Positions 15,454 to 23,476 of a DNA stretch of 24,247 nucleotides are shown piece after piece (the stretch's first letter is position 1; every line of letters starts with the position of its first letter). The notes beneath the pieces were generated by a model, which saw nothing but the letters and a program-made list of their open reading frames with translations, ran no database searches and was not told the origin of the DNA. Made by a program: the position numbers and the translations under genes. Source of the stretch: JAVKBW01 sp964352715 (GTDB taxonomy: Bacteria; Pseudomonadota; Alphaproteobacteria; UBA8366; Aestuariispiraceae); the NCBI GenBank assembly GCA_964352715.1, contig CAYGSU010000065.1, positions 1-24,247 of the forward strand, given 5' to 3'.

Positions 15454-15482
15454 TTGATACTCTTGCAGGGACAGGCAATACT
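15454..15482 (+). promoter_or_regulatory. Candidate sigma-70 promoter of the FkbM methyltransferase gene
   Basis: TTGATA (15454-15459) and AATACT (15477-15482) are separated by 17 bases. They match the -35 and -10 consensus at 5 and 4 of 6 positions and leave a leader of about 75 bases before the ATG at 15565. The 174-base gap after the GT4 gene makes an independent promoter reasonable. It is a match by eye only. Confidence 0.4.
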
Positions 15483-15564
15483 TCCCGCACTTTTGGTTCC
15501 AATCGTTTCCCGTATTCAACAGGCTCAGGCGCATCAGCCCGGCATCCAAGTGTGAGAGCAGAAG

Positions 15565-16323
15565 ATGACAGATATTCGCAACCTTCCCTTCGTTAACGGG
15601 TTGCTATCGATTGTTTACAAGAAGCGACTTCCTGAAGAATTCGGGGGGGATCGGATATACGTTACACCGCGCGCCGACCGGCGCGTCCTTTATCCTGGTT
15701 GGGAAAAATGTGCCAACGATCTGGTTATCGTTGCCAGACAGAATATCAAGAAAGGCGATGTGGTTTGGGATATCGGCGCCAATCTCGGGATATTTTCGGC
15801 GCTGGCGTCGGGCAAGGCCGGACGCGACGGCAAAGTGTATGCTGTCGAAGCTGATCCGACCTATGCCGCTATTGTGCAGCGCACCGCCACAACCTGCATA
15901 ACGGCGGGCCATGCCAGCATCAACGCCATTTCTGCGGCCGTCTCAAACGCAAACGGCATTCTGACCTTCAATGTCGCAGCCCGGGGCACAGCCCGAAGCA
16001 GCATCATGTCATCACGCGATATTGCCGTAGAACGCCAGATCAGCGTCATGTCGGTGACACTGGATACCCTGCTTGAATACTGGTCGGCACCCGATTTCAT
16101 AAAAATGGATGTCGAAGGTGCAGAGACGCTCGCCCTGCAAGGGGCCGACCGCCTTCTGTCGGAAGTGAAGCCGACTTTCTATCTCGAAGTTTCGCCGGAA
16201 AATGCGGAAGCTGTCGGTGCGATCTTCAAGAAGCACCACTACAACTTATTCAAACTGAATGCCGGGAACGAACTGCAGGTCGACCTGCCGGGCCTCTACA
16301 CTATCGCCCGGCCTGAAAAATAG
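15565..16323 (+). CDS. FkbM-family SAM-dependent methyltransferase
   Basis: A 252-residue protein with FkbM-family motifs: the SAM-binding loop VVWDIGANLGIFSALA, with Asp69, Gly71 and Gly75, the adenosine-binding acidic residue in VYAVEADP, and the family hallmark DFIKMDVEGAETLALQGA beginning at Asp177. FkbM enzymes usually O-methylate a sugar or polyketide hydroxyl, so a methylated EPS sugar is the likely product. The ATG at 15565 follows GAGAGCAGAAG, an acceptable ribosome binding site. It is probably transcribed from the promoter candidate at 15454-15482 as well as from read-through of the GT4 gene. It converges on the acyltransferase gene with 15 bases between stop codons. It has no signal peptide or membrane segment. 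The substrate is unknown. Confidence 0.9.
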   Translation: MTDIRNLPFVNGLLSIVYKKRLPEEFGGDRIYVTPRADRRVLYPGWEKCANDLVIVARQNIKKGDVVWDIGANLGIFSALASGKAGRDGKVYAVEADPTYAAIVQRTATTCITAGHASINAISAAVSNANGILTFNVAARGTARSSIMSSRDIAVERQISVMSVTLDTLLEYWSAPDFIKMDVEGAETLALQGADRLLSEVKPTFYLEVSPENAEAVGAIFKKHHYNLFKLNAGNELQVDLPGLYTIARPEK

Positions 16324-16338
16324 CCCCGTCGCCACGGA

Positions 16339-17418
16339 TCAGGCTCGCTTGCGGGTGAGAAATCTCGTGATCGGTTTTTCAATCATCAGATAGAACACAT
16401 AGGCGACGACACAGCATGCCGCGGCCATCAACATCATCGCGATATCCGGATGAATATAAGGAGCAATACCTGCCTTTTTCATCACCAGTGCGATGAAAGG
16501 AAGCGTAAAGGTGTGCGTCAGATACAGACTGTAGGAAGAGTCGCCAAAAACGACCAGTGCCCTGGATTGCATTCTTGAACTTATGGCGGGACAAAGGACG
16601 ATTGATGCGAGGAGGATCGCGGACGGCAAGCCCCACCAGACAAATCTCGGGAAGCCTCCTAACCCTTCTCCTTCACTGGTCACCACCCAGACAGTCCAGA
16701 CCACTAAAGGCGCAATGACGCCCAAGATGGCTGCAGGAGCAGGCAACCGGATATTGGATTTGAACAAATATCCAATAAAGCATCCGAGCAGGAATTCCAG
16801 CAGGAGCCAGTTGGTAATCAGAATCACGAACAGGTTGGTCCGTTCGATGAAGTAACCAACAGCCACGCTGACGACAAAAAACGATGTTATTGCCGGCAGG
16901 AATATCCGTCTGGGAAAAAACAGCAGAATGGAAAACACAAGATAGAAGTACATCTCGTAGTTCAGTGTCCAGCCGACACCGATAAGCGGCGTTGTAATAC
17001 CGCTGTCCGACCGCAAGGGAAAAAACAGAAATGAAGACAATATCCATTCGTAATCAAGCGTTCTATTGAAATAGAACAGGTCCGGCCGGGCGATCAGGAT
17101 ACCTAGCGCAAGAAGGCTGAGTAACCAGTAGATCGGCACAATCCGTTTGATACGCTTGATGGCAAACCTGGCGGGTGCGCCGTCCTTTTGGAAGTCATTG
17201 AAATGCACAATGACCATGATGAAACCACTGATTACGAAAAACAGATCAACGCCGGCATGTCCGATCCATTTCAGGTTTCCGACGGCATGAAAAAGGGATG
17301 GGTCCACAGATTCGGGAAATGACCGCAGATAACGGCTGTGAGAATGACTCAGCACCACCCCCAAAGCAGCAAATCCTCTGAGAATCTGTACTGCGTCCAG
17401 CCTGTTCGAACTTTTCAT
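16339..17418 (-). CDS. Acyltransferase 3 family membrane protein (OafA/ExoZ-like)
   Basis: About 359 residues with ten or so membrane segments and the acyltransferase-3 N-terminal signature: LDAVQILRGFAALGVVLSHSHSR, cut here at RGFAALGVVLSHSH, where the histidine in the first helix is the expected catalytic residue, followed by WIGHAGVDLFFVISGFIM. These proteins O-acetylate (or otherwise acylate) EPS or LPS sugars at the inner membrane. The frame extends back to a TTG at 17526, but the extra residues are not like the family; the ATG at 17418 begins MKSSNRLDAVQ, right before the conserved motif. An ATG at 17451 cannot be excluded, since no start has a clear Shine-Dalgarno. It is a one-gene unit, convergent with FkbM and divergent from the polymerase gene. 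The coding sequence looks poorer in GC than the plus-strand operon to its left. Confidence 0.87.
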   Translation of the reverse strand: MKSSNRLDAVQILRGFAALGVVLSHSHSRYLRSFPESVDPSLFHAVGNLKWIGHAGVDLFFVISGFIMVIVHFNDFQKDGAPARFAIKRIKRIVPIYWLLSLLALGILIARPDLFYFNRTLDYEWILSSFLFFPLRSDSGITTPLIGVGWTLNYEMYFYLVFSILLFFPRRIFLPAITSFFVVSVAVGYFIERTNLFVILITNWLLLEFLLGCFIGYLFKSNIRLPAPAAILGVIAPLVVWTVWVVTSEGEGLGGFPRFVWWGLPSAILLASIVLCPAISSRMQSRALVVFGDSSYSLYLTHTFTLPFIALVMKKAGIAPYIHPDIAMMLMAAACCVVAYVFYLMIEKPITRFLTRKRA

Positions 17419-17624
17419 CTGGACGATGCACCGATAAGGCCGTGACGGCATTTTACGGAGGATGGACCATAGGCCTTGGAAAACATTTCGGTGTTCCGGG
17501 AAGGTTATAGTGACTAGGTTGTGCAACTCGGCAAACTCAGAAAAGTTAACTGTTTATAGATGATACAGTGGCACTTGTGAAACAGCTGCCGGCGTAAAAA
17601 CACCGTTGAGAACAGAAGCAATTT
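17419..17624. promoter_or_regulatory. Divergent upstream region of the acyltransferase and polymerase genes
   Basis: Beyond the possible N-terminal extension of the acyltransferase, about 100 bases (17527-17624) separate the two divergent genes. They are AT-rich and contain TAGATGATAC (17557-17566) within an imperfect dyad ACTGT-N11-ACAGT (17550-17570). The same ten bases, followed in both places by one variable base and GTG, occur upstream of the plus-strand operon at 6132-6141. Distances to the ATG are 59 and 46 bases. No canonical -35 box sits at the right spacing. Confidence 0.35.
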
Positions 17625-18908
17625 ATGGCGATACAGGATTCAGGTTCAGTACTGGGGCTCAATAAGGCCCCAAAAGAAAAGCTGCCGCTGCTTGGCGCAA
17701 TTTTCATTATCTCTCTGTTTATAAATATCAAGTTCGAGATCGCGTCGATTTTGCTCACACCATACCGATTGATTCTGCTGGTTGTGTTTATCCCGGCCAT
17801 GGTCAAATGGATGTCGGGAAAGTTCGGTGGCCGCCTGTCGACAGACTATTTCGTGCTTGGATACGTCATATGGGCATTCCTGGCTATTGCCGTGCACCAT
17901 GGAACCGACCGCCTGCCTGTATCTTCCATGTATTCTCTGGAAGTATTCGGTACATATTTGCTTGCTCGATGGCAGATCCGTAACCGAACCAGTTATGTTC
18001 AGGCAATCAAGATTTTCTGGACATGCCTGTTCCTCATGATTCCATTCGCCCTGTATGAAGGACTGACAAATCAGAATCTGTTGCTAAAAGCCTTTGGCCC
18101 GTTTTCAGCCGATCGGGTATTCATGGATCCAAGGCTTGGCCTGTTCCGCGCGCAAACAGTGTTCGATCATCCGATCCACTTCGGCATCCTGTCCGCGACA
18201 TTCTGCGCATACTCCACAATCGTACTGGGATACGGAAAGTCGGTCGTAAAAAAACTCTGGCGCATGTCGATCACTATTGCCTGTACAATCCTGTCGGTTT
18301 CCGGCGGCGCATACACATTACTTGCCATGCAATTGGGCTTCATGTCCTGGGGTGCTGTGATAAAATCACCCCGGAAATGGAAGTATCTGATGGCCCTGAT
18401 CGCAGCGGCTTATGTCACAATTGATATTCTATCGACCCGGTCGCCTTATGTTGTCCTTATCAGCTATCTGAGTTTCAGCACCCAGTCCGCCTACAACCGA
18501 ATACTGATCTGGCGATATTCCTCGGACGATCTGTTCCGTAATCCGATTTTCGGAATAGGGTTCAACGACTGGGACCGTCCTGCCTGGATGCATTCAGGCA
18601 GTATGGACAATTTCTGGCTCGTAACGGCAATACGATATGGGATACCCGGCTTTCTATTGCTGGTGTTTGCCGTCGCGAGTTCGCTACGCCGTCTGGTAAA
18701 ATCCAGAATCGATGACCCCTACGATCAGGCAATAAGAAGAGCCTACGGAATAGCGCTTGTCAGCGTTTGCATTTCCGTCATGACAGTTCACCTGTGGGGT
18801 TCAAGCTTCATCCTGTTTTCGTTCCTGCTTGGAACAGTCTCCTGGCTCGGTATAACCGACAAACCGAAGCGTCGCTCGATAACAGATATTTCAGGCAGCG
18901 CTTCCTAG
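17625..18908 (+). CDS. Wzy/O-antigen-ligase-like polysaccharide polymerase
   Basis: A 427-residue integral membrane protein with about ten hydrophobic helices and one larger hydrophilic loop near 270-330, the layout of O-antigen ligase/polymerase (Wzy-like) proteins. The loop carries features typical of the family: a short segment YNRILIWRYSSDDLFRNP followed by IFGIGFNDW, matching the 'R..iW..a......PlfGiG.g.' pattern around the presumed active site. It would polymerise flipped repeat units at the outer face of the inner membrane. The start is the ATG at 17625, with GAACAGAAG upstream. Its last 18 bases overlap the 3' end of the CpsD-like gene on the other strand. Hand-counted samples gave 35-43% GC in two 60-base lines against 58% in one line of the FrhB gene, hinting at a different origin. 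A WaaL-type ligase role is the alternative. Confidence 0.8.
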   Translation: MAIQDSGSVLGLNKAPKEKLPLLGAIFIISLFINIKFEIASILLTPYRLILLVVFIPAMVKWMSGKFGGRLSTDYFVLGYVIWAFLAIAVHHGTDRLPVSSMYSLEVFGTYLLARWQIRNRTSYVQAIKIFWTCLFLMIPFALYEGLTNQNLLLKAFGPFSADRVFMDPRLGLFRAQTVFDHPIHFGILSATFCAYSTIVLGYGKSVVKKLWRMSITIACTILSVSGGAYTLLAMQLGFMSWGAVIKSPRKWKYLMALIAAAYVTIDILSTRSPYVVLISYLSFSTQSAYNRILIWRYSSDDLFRNPIFGIGFNDWDRPAWMHSGSMDNFWLVTAIRYGIPGFLLLVFAVASSLRRLVKSRIDDPYDQAIRRAYGIALVSVCISVMTVHLWGSSFILFSFLLGTVSWLGITDKPKRRSITDISGSAS

Positions 18909-19748
18909 CGTATCGTCTGCCTTGTTCAGAACAGTGCCTATAATCGGCGTGTTCTGCAGCAGGCGGAAGGCATCCCGGATCTGGGACTTTGTGCTGACGC
19001 CGCTTTCGACAACAACCAGGATGCAATCGACATGCGGCAGAAAAGCCAAAGCATCATCCGTTGTAAGCAACGCGGGCAGGTCGAAGATGACAAGACGCGA
19101 GGAGTAGCGGTTTCTTACGTCATCGACCAGCGCCTTCATCCGGGCCGTCATGATCATTTCAGCCGCATTCACGACCGGCTTGTGATTTGGCAGCAACGTG
19201 AGACGCGGAATATTCGGGTTAACGAAAACGTCTGAAATCGGCGCATCGCCATTCAGATAATCGACAAGGGAAGCTGCATCCGGCAGGCCGAGATACTTCG
19301 CCATCCGCGGTGCACGCAGGTCCAGATCCGCCAGTACGACCGTTTGTTCGGTCTGGTGGGCGATACTCATCGCCAGGTTGATCGCAGTTGTTGTTTTTCC
19401 ACACCCGGCAGTCGGCGATGTTATCGCAAGGGTACGCCAGCCGTTATCGGCCATGCGACGCAGGACCTGTGTGCGAAGCCGGTCAAAACTGACGGTTCTC
19501 GCATCGGTCTTGGTGAAAGAGATGATCCGGTTGGCTTCGAGCGTCACCGGGTTGAGGTCGATCACCTTCGTCTGTTTGTACTGAATGGGCGTCGGAGCAT
19601 CCTGCAGGTTTGCAACGCCTGTAGATTCTTCCCGCTTCTCAGCAGGCAGATTCTTGCCAGCCTCATTCGACTCAGCATCGGCTAACGCCTCGCCACTCGA
19701 TTGCTGGGCCGCCTTCGCTCTGGCGATTGCTTCTTTTATACGTTCCAA
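18891..19748 (-). CDS. CpsD/CapB-like ATPase (bacterial tyrosine-kinase family) of the EPS export operon, TTG start
   Basis: A 285-residue P-loop ATPase. Walker A is SPTAGCGKTT (111-120), Walker A' is VVLADLDLR (137-145) and Walker B is LVIFDLP (219-225), the set that defines BY-kinases. They work with a chain-length protein to control EPS polymerisation at the inner membrane. The N-terminus, ERIKEAIARAKAAQ, is like other exosortase-locus autokinases. The start is an unusual TTG at 19748, supported by GGAGAG seven bases upstream; no ATG lies at the N-terminus. The only tyrosines are at 57, 152, 164 and 215. The protein ends LNKADDTLGSAA, without the C-terminal tyrosine cluster that normal BY-kinases phosphorylate. 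It is the last gene of the secretion operon, 52 bases after the chain-length gene, and its 3' end overlaps the polymerase gene by 18 bases. Confidence 0.87.
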   Translation of the reverse strand: MERIKEAIARAKAAQQSSGEALADAESNEAGKNLPAEKREESTGVANLQDAPTPIQYKQTKVIDLNPVTLEANRIISFTKTDARTVSFDRLRTQVLRRMADNGWRTLAITSPTAGCGKTTTAINLAMSIAHQTEQTVVLADLDLRAPRMAKYLGLPDAASLVDYLNGDAPISDVFVNPNIPRLTLLPNHKPVVNAAEMIMTARMKALVDDVRNRYSSRLVIFDLPALLTTDDALAFLPHVDCILVVVESGVSTKSQIRDAFRLLQNTPIIGTVLNKADDTLGSAA

Positions 19749-19755
19749 CTCAACA

Positions 19756-19761
19756 CTCTCC
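19756..19761 (-). promoter_or_regulatory. Ribosome binding site GGAGAG that fixes the TTG start of the CpsD-like gene
   Basis: The minus strand reads GGAGAG, then seven bases (TGTTGAG), then TTG. This spacing and strength support TTG at 19748 as the start codon. It lies in the 52-base gap after the chain-length gene. Confidence 0.6.
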
Positions 19762-19800
19762 AGACTTTACGCGAAACAGGGCGCATCAAGGTCGATTATA

Positions 19801-21588
19801 TCAGCCAAACCGATCGATCAGTTTGTACATCAGGCTATCCAGCGGCATGTAGAAGAAATGCACGCCAACCAATGCCACGATGCCGCCGCCGATCACGATC
19901 ACGGCAAACAACACCCGGTACCATCGCCGCTTGTGTCGCTCGCTTCCTGTTTCAATATAGGGAATAACAGCCAGCGGAACCATATCCACCAGATTCGCCA
20001 GGCTTTCTGCGCTGCGGATACCGCCGTCAATGAACTCGATACCGACAAGCGACGCCGCACCCATGGCGAATGACGCCGCAAGGCCCATGGCGAGAAGTTT
20101 CAGACGATCCGGCTTTTCAGGCTGGTCGGGCACGGTTGGCGGTTCCACCAGAACAAAGCGTTCCGATTTGCTGGCCTCCTCAACGTTTTCGGCAATCTGG
20201 GCTTCCATGGCCTTGTTGCGAATTTCGTTATACTTGCTCTGGGCATTCTCGTAATCGCGTTCCAGACCGCGCAAGGCACGGTCGACCTGCGGCGTACGAA
20301 TAATAGCTTCTTCGATCGCCGCCAGACGATCTTCCAGTTCCCCTTTCTGGGCCTTGATGGAATCGATCCGGTTTCTGGAGACGGACATTTTGGTGCGAAT
20401 ATTCTCGATGCTGAATTCACGCATCGGGTCGTCAAGCTGAACCTGCTGCGTCGGTGCGGGCTGCGCCGAGGCGCTTTGCAGCTGCTTGTCGGCCTCGTCA
20501 CGCAGTTGATTGAGCTGCGCGGTCAAGGCAGCGCTCTCGGATTTGGCCTGCTCTGTATCCTGGCTTTCAAGTTCCCGGATTGTTGCTTCGATTTCAGCGA
20601 TATCGACAAGTTTCGCCGTCACACCGCCCTGAGACCGCAAGCGAGCCTTTTCTGATTCAAGTTCACGTTCAAGCGCCCGAACATCCGGATGCTTCTTCGC
20701 CTTGGTCGCGAGCGCTTCCGCCAAAGCTGATCTTATTCTGTAGTAATCCTGCATGGCGGGAAGGCTCTCAAGCGATGCCGTGGGCGACTGGGTTTGTGCT
20801 TGCTGCTGTTGCTGGTTCTGATACGCCGCCGCATCGACCTGGGCGGCGCGCAACTGCACATCGAGAAATCTCAGCTCTTCCTCATGGCTGCTGATTTCTC
20901 TTTGCAGTTCCTGGATCTGGCGCTGAACCCGTTCGCGAACCTCGATCTGCAGATTGAGGTTTTCTGGCAGCGCATCGCTGTACTGTTGTTTATAGGTCGC
21001 GATCTTGTCCTCGATCTCAACCAGTTGCCGCTCCAGCTTTTCCGCTTCCTGCTTCAGGAATTCTGTCGTCTCCGTCGCGATCTGTGTCCGTGTCTTGATG
21101 TTTTCATTCATGAACAGGGTAACGAGCTCGTTCGCGACGCGCGCGGCAATTTGCGGATATCTGCTATCGAACGATACCTTGAAAGCGATCGTAACTTGTG
21201 TGCGCTGTCCGGCGCCGGAGCTGATGAATTCGACACTCGCCAGTTCCCGCATCCGGGTTACGATTTCCGACGATGTTAAATCCTTATCGTCTTCGCCCTT
21301 GAACACGCCGAATTTCTCGGAAATGGCGAGAAGGTTGGACCTGGTCATGACGCGCTGCTTGATAACCTCGATCCGCTCACGGGCCGCACTGTCGATCGAG
21401 CCCGCCACGATCGCCTGGGATATCTGCGGCGATTCAATCAGGATCAGCCCGGACGACTGATAAACGGGCGGCAGCAGAACGGATACCGCGACGGCGACGC
21501 TTGAGAGCAGAAGGAATGGAATGACGAAAAACAGATATCTCCGTTTCAGGATTCCAATAATGTCCTTCAGTTGTAGTTCGCCATCCAT
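19801..21588 (-). CDS. Wzz/GumC-like polysaccharide chain-length determinant (PCP family)
   Basis: A 595-residue polysaccharide co-polymerase. A short cytoplasmic start (LQLKDIIGILKRRY) precedes TM1 (about 17-40). The periplasmic part begins with PPVYQSSGLILIE, a Wzz-domain hallmark, and is mostly long coiled coil (about 150-500) rich in Glu, Gln, Arg and Leu, with a Gln-rich stretch NQQQQQAQTQ. The proline-rich PPTVPDQPEKPDR then leads into TM2 (LLAMGLAASFAMGAASLVG), as in exosortase-locus chain-length proteins. A further hydrophobic segment near the C-terminus (VLFAVIVIGGGIVALVGV) makes three membrane segments in all, one more than a simple PCP. It should set EPS chain length and join the polymerase and ATPase to the outer-membrane exporter. 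The kinase domain is a separate protein, encoded next. The ATG at 21588 is 13 bases after the beta-barrel stop. Confidence 0.9.
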   Translation of the reverse strand: MDGELQLKDIIGILKRRYLFFVIPFLLLSSVAVAVSVLLPPVYQSSGLILIESPQISQAIVAGSIDSAARERIEVIKQRVMTRSNLLAISEKFGVFKGEDDKDLTSSEIVTRMRELASVEFISSGAGQRTQVTIAFKVSFDSRYPQIAARVANELVTLFMNENIKTRTQIATETTEFLKQEAEKLERQLVEIEDKIATYKQQYSDALPENLNLQIEVRERVQRQIQELQREISSHEEELRFLDVQLRAAQVDAAAYQNQQQQQAQTQSPTASLESLPAMQDYYRIRSALAEALATKAKKHPDVRALERELESEKARLRSQGGVTAKLVDIAEIEATIRELESQDTEQAKSESAALTAQLNQLRDEADKQLQSASAQPAPTQQVQLDDPMREFSIENIRTKMSVSRNRIDSIKAQKGELEDRLAAIEEAIIRTPQVDRALRGLERDYENAQSKYNEIRNKAMEAQIAENVEEASKSERFVLVEPPTVPDQPEKPDRLKLLAMGLAASFAMGAASLVGIEFIDGGIRSAESLANLVDMVPLAVIPYIETGSERHKRRWYRVLFAVIVIGGGIVALVGVHFFYMPLDSLMYKLIDRFG

Positions 21589-21601
21589 GTCTCAGCCAAT
21601 T

Positions 21602-22864
21602 CTATAGGGGGGGTAGATTGTAGTTCAGCGTGATCGTGCCGCGTCGGTTGTTTACATGATCATCGTTCTGGTCGAACTGGTGAATTTCGTCGTAACGAAA
21701 TACGGCACTCAACTCTTCGTTAACGGTCCAGGTCAGCGACGGCGCCAGAATCGCCTGGGTTGTCTCCGTACTCACCAGGCCGCTGCTGTTTTCACTCATC
21801 CGGTACGAAGCGGACAGTGATCCGCGCAGGTCTTGCGAATAATCGTGGCTGAGTAGCCCGTTAAGCAGCATCGCATTCACAGTTTCCGTTTTTGAGAATG
21901 CCACGCTGCCCTGCGCGTTTGTAAACTCGGAAACTGGATGAGTCACTGTGATATCGGCGCGCGACGATTCCGCCAACTCACCATTGTCGTCCGCCCGCAC
22001 ATCATTTGAAACAGTTGCGACCAGGTCAAAGGTTTCAAAGGGCCGCGTATAGGAAGCATCAAGCGTCAGCGAAATACGATCATCCGTCGCGGCAATGCCG
22101 GTCTTGACGCTGATCGTATGGTTGTCGCCCACATCCCTTGCAATGCTTCCGGACAGCCGGACGACCTCGACAGCATCAAGATCACTGGGGTCAAAATACT
22201 GAAAGCCACCCTCCACACCGAGCGTGGTTGTTTCCGAGTATATGTAGTCCAGCCCGACATCGGCGCGGGTATCCATGAAATCGGTCCGCGCATCGTCGGA
22301 AAATTCGGTTTGGGTCACATCCAGTGAGTTTGTAATCGTATGGATTTCTGAAAGTTCCTGATCGTATTGCAACAGCAGTGTTGATTCCAGGATCGTGTCA
22401 TCGTCGTTAGCCTGCACGTCGTCGACAGCCGAAAGGGCCTGATCGTCATCAAACTCGCTGTTGGCGAATTCCTGGTAAGAAATACTTCCGTCAATCAGAC
22501 CGGTTGCTTCCTCGAATGACTTTTCATAGGCGCCACCAAGACTGTATTCGTCCGCGTCATTCTGAATTGTCTGATCGGCCGATCTGGTGAACGTTGCCGA
22601 TGCATTCATATCGACCGCAGATGTCGGCAGTTCAAGCCTGCTGACAACTGAAGGATTCACACGATACGTTTTATTGGACGTTTCGCTACCAGATGAAAGC
22701 TGCGGATTGGTATCATACGTGGCCGTCGTGCTGATTGACGGCAAGGTTACCCATTCTTGTGCAGAAACTGGTGCGGAAAGGGCCAGCAAAACGAATGCGA
22801 CCGCAGGCCCGACTGGCCCGCGCGCATATCTCCGCGCCGTTATCCCGTTTCTGCAAAGCAGCAT
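21602..22864 (-). CDS. Outer-membrane beta-barrel protein of the EPS export operon
   Basis: About 420 residues. The signal peptide has basic residues to position 15, a hydrophobic core, and probable cleavage after Val-Ser-Ala at 35. The mature protein is almost entirely amphipathic beta-strands of alternating polar and hydrophobic residues with Asp/Asn-rich turns, for example ISTTATYDTNPQL, TLGVEGGFQYFDPSD, LRGSLSASYRMSE and GTITLNYNLPPL. It resembles the uncharacterised PEP-CTERM-associated outer-membrane proteins found beside EPS export genes, and could be the outer-membrane pore for EPS. The ATG at 22864 is used, two codons after a TTG at which the open frame begins. It is 27 bases from the export gene stop and 13 bases before the chain-length gene. 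The C-terminus is PPL, not the usual aromatic residue. It ends in a run of seven C on the coding strand (21607-21613). Confidence 0.78.
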   Translation of the reverse strand: MLLCRNGITARRYARGPVGPAVAFVLLALSAPVSAQEWVTLPSISTTATYDTNPQLSSGSETSNKTYRVNPSVVSRLELPTSAVDMNASATFTRSADQTIQNDADEYSLGGAYEKSFEEATGLIDGSISYQEFANSEFDDDQALSAVDDVQANDDDTILESTLLLQYDQELSEIHTITNSLDVTQTEFSDDARTDFMDTRADVGLDYIYSETTTLGVEGGFQYFDPSDLDAVEVVRLSGSIARDVGDNHTISVKTGIAATDDRISLTLDASYTRPFETFDLVATVSNDVRADDNGELAESSRADITVTHPVSEFTNAQGSVAFSKTETVNAMLLNGLLSHDYSQDLRGSLSASYRMSENSSGLVSTETTQAILAPSLTWTVNEELSAVFRYDEIHQFDQNDDHVNNRRGTITLNYNLPPL

Positions 22865-22891
22865 TACCAAGTCAATCTATAGCGTTTTACT

Positions 22892-23449
22892 TCAGGGAAC
22901 GATGATTACATCACCTGGCTCAAGTAACATCGTCGCTTCTACTGCGTTTTCACCTGCAAGCAACTTATCATAATCAAATGAAAAATACTGCGCTTCTTCA
23001 CCGATACCCCGCAATATTCTGATTTCGTTCAGGTCGGCAAACCTGCCGAAACCGCCGGCAAGGCTGAGGATCTGTGAAATCGTCGTCGGCCCGTCCAGCA
23101 CGACCGGTCCCGGTGTCGCAACCTGACCGACCAGATACACCCTGTAACCCGCTGCCTGGGCAACCGTGACCGTGACCACCGGTTCCGCCAGATAGGTCGC
23201 CAGCTTCTCGACAATTACCTGTTCGACTTCCGGCGTAGACTTGCCCTGCACGACGGTTCGGCCGACCAGTGGAAAGGTGATGCTGCCATCGGGAAGCACG
23301 ACCACCTCACGGTCCAGAACGTCTTCCCGCCAGACAGAAATCTGAAGCCGGTCCCCGGGCAACAGTTTATAGGCATCATCGGCAGCCGAAGCCTGATGGC
23401 TGAACTGCGCCAGGAAAAGCAAAAGTCCCAAGGAAAGTAGCTGCTTCAT
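22892..23449 (-). CDS. Wza-like periplasmic polysaccharide export protein (PES/SLBB)
   Basis: A 185-residue protein of the polysaccharide biosynthesis/export family. The signal peptide runs to about residue 22 (cleavage after Ala-Ser-Ala) and there is no lipobox cysteine, unlike classical Wza. The mature part opens with the PES motif YKLLPGDRLQISVW and continues VVLPDGSITFPLVG; a single SLBB-like segment has YRVYLVGQVATPGPV and ISQILSLAGGF. It is about half the length of Wza and has no C-terminal membrane helix, matching the short export proteins of PEP-CTERM loci, which may pair with a separate barrel. Of two in-frame ATGs, the second (23449) is placed seven bases after GGAG (23457-23460), while the first (23455) is only one base away, so 23449 is preferred. 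It is the second gene of the secretion operon, after the hairpin at 23477-23504. Confidence 0.88.
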   Translation of the reverse strand: MKQLLSLGLLLFLAQFSHQASAADDAYKLLPGDRLQISVWREDVLDREVVVLPDGSITFPLVGRTVVQGKSTPEVEQVIVEKLATYLAEPVVTVTVAQAAGYRVYLVGQVATPGPVVLDGPTTISQILSLAGGFGRFADLNEIRILRGIGEEAQYFSFDYDKLLAGENAVEATMLLEPGDVIIVP

Positions 23450-23476
23450 CTTCATACTCCGCCTATGTACAAAACA

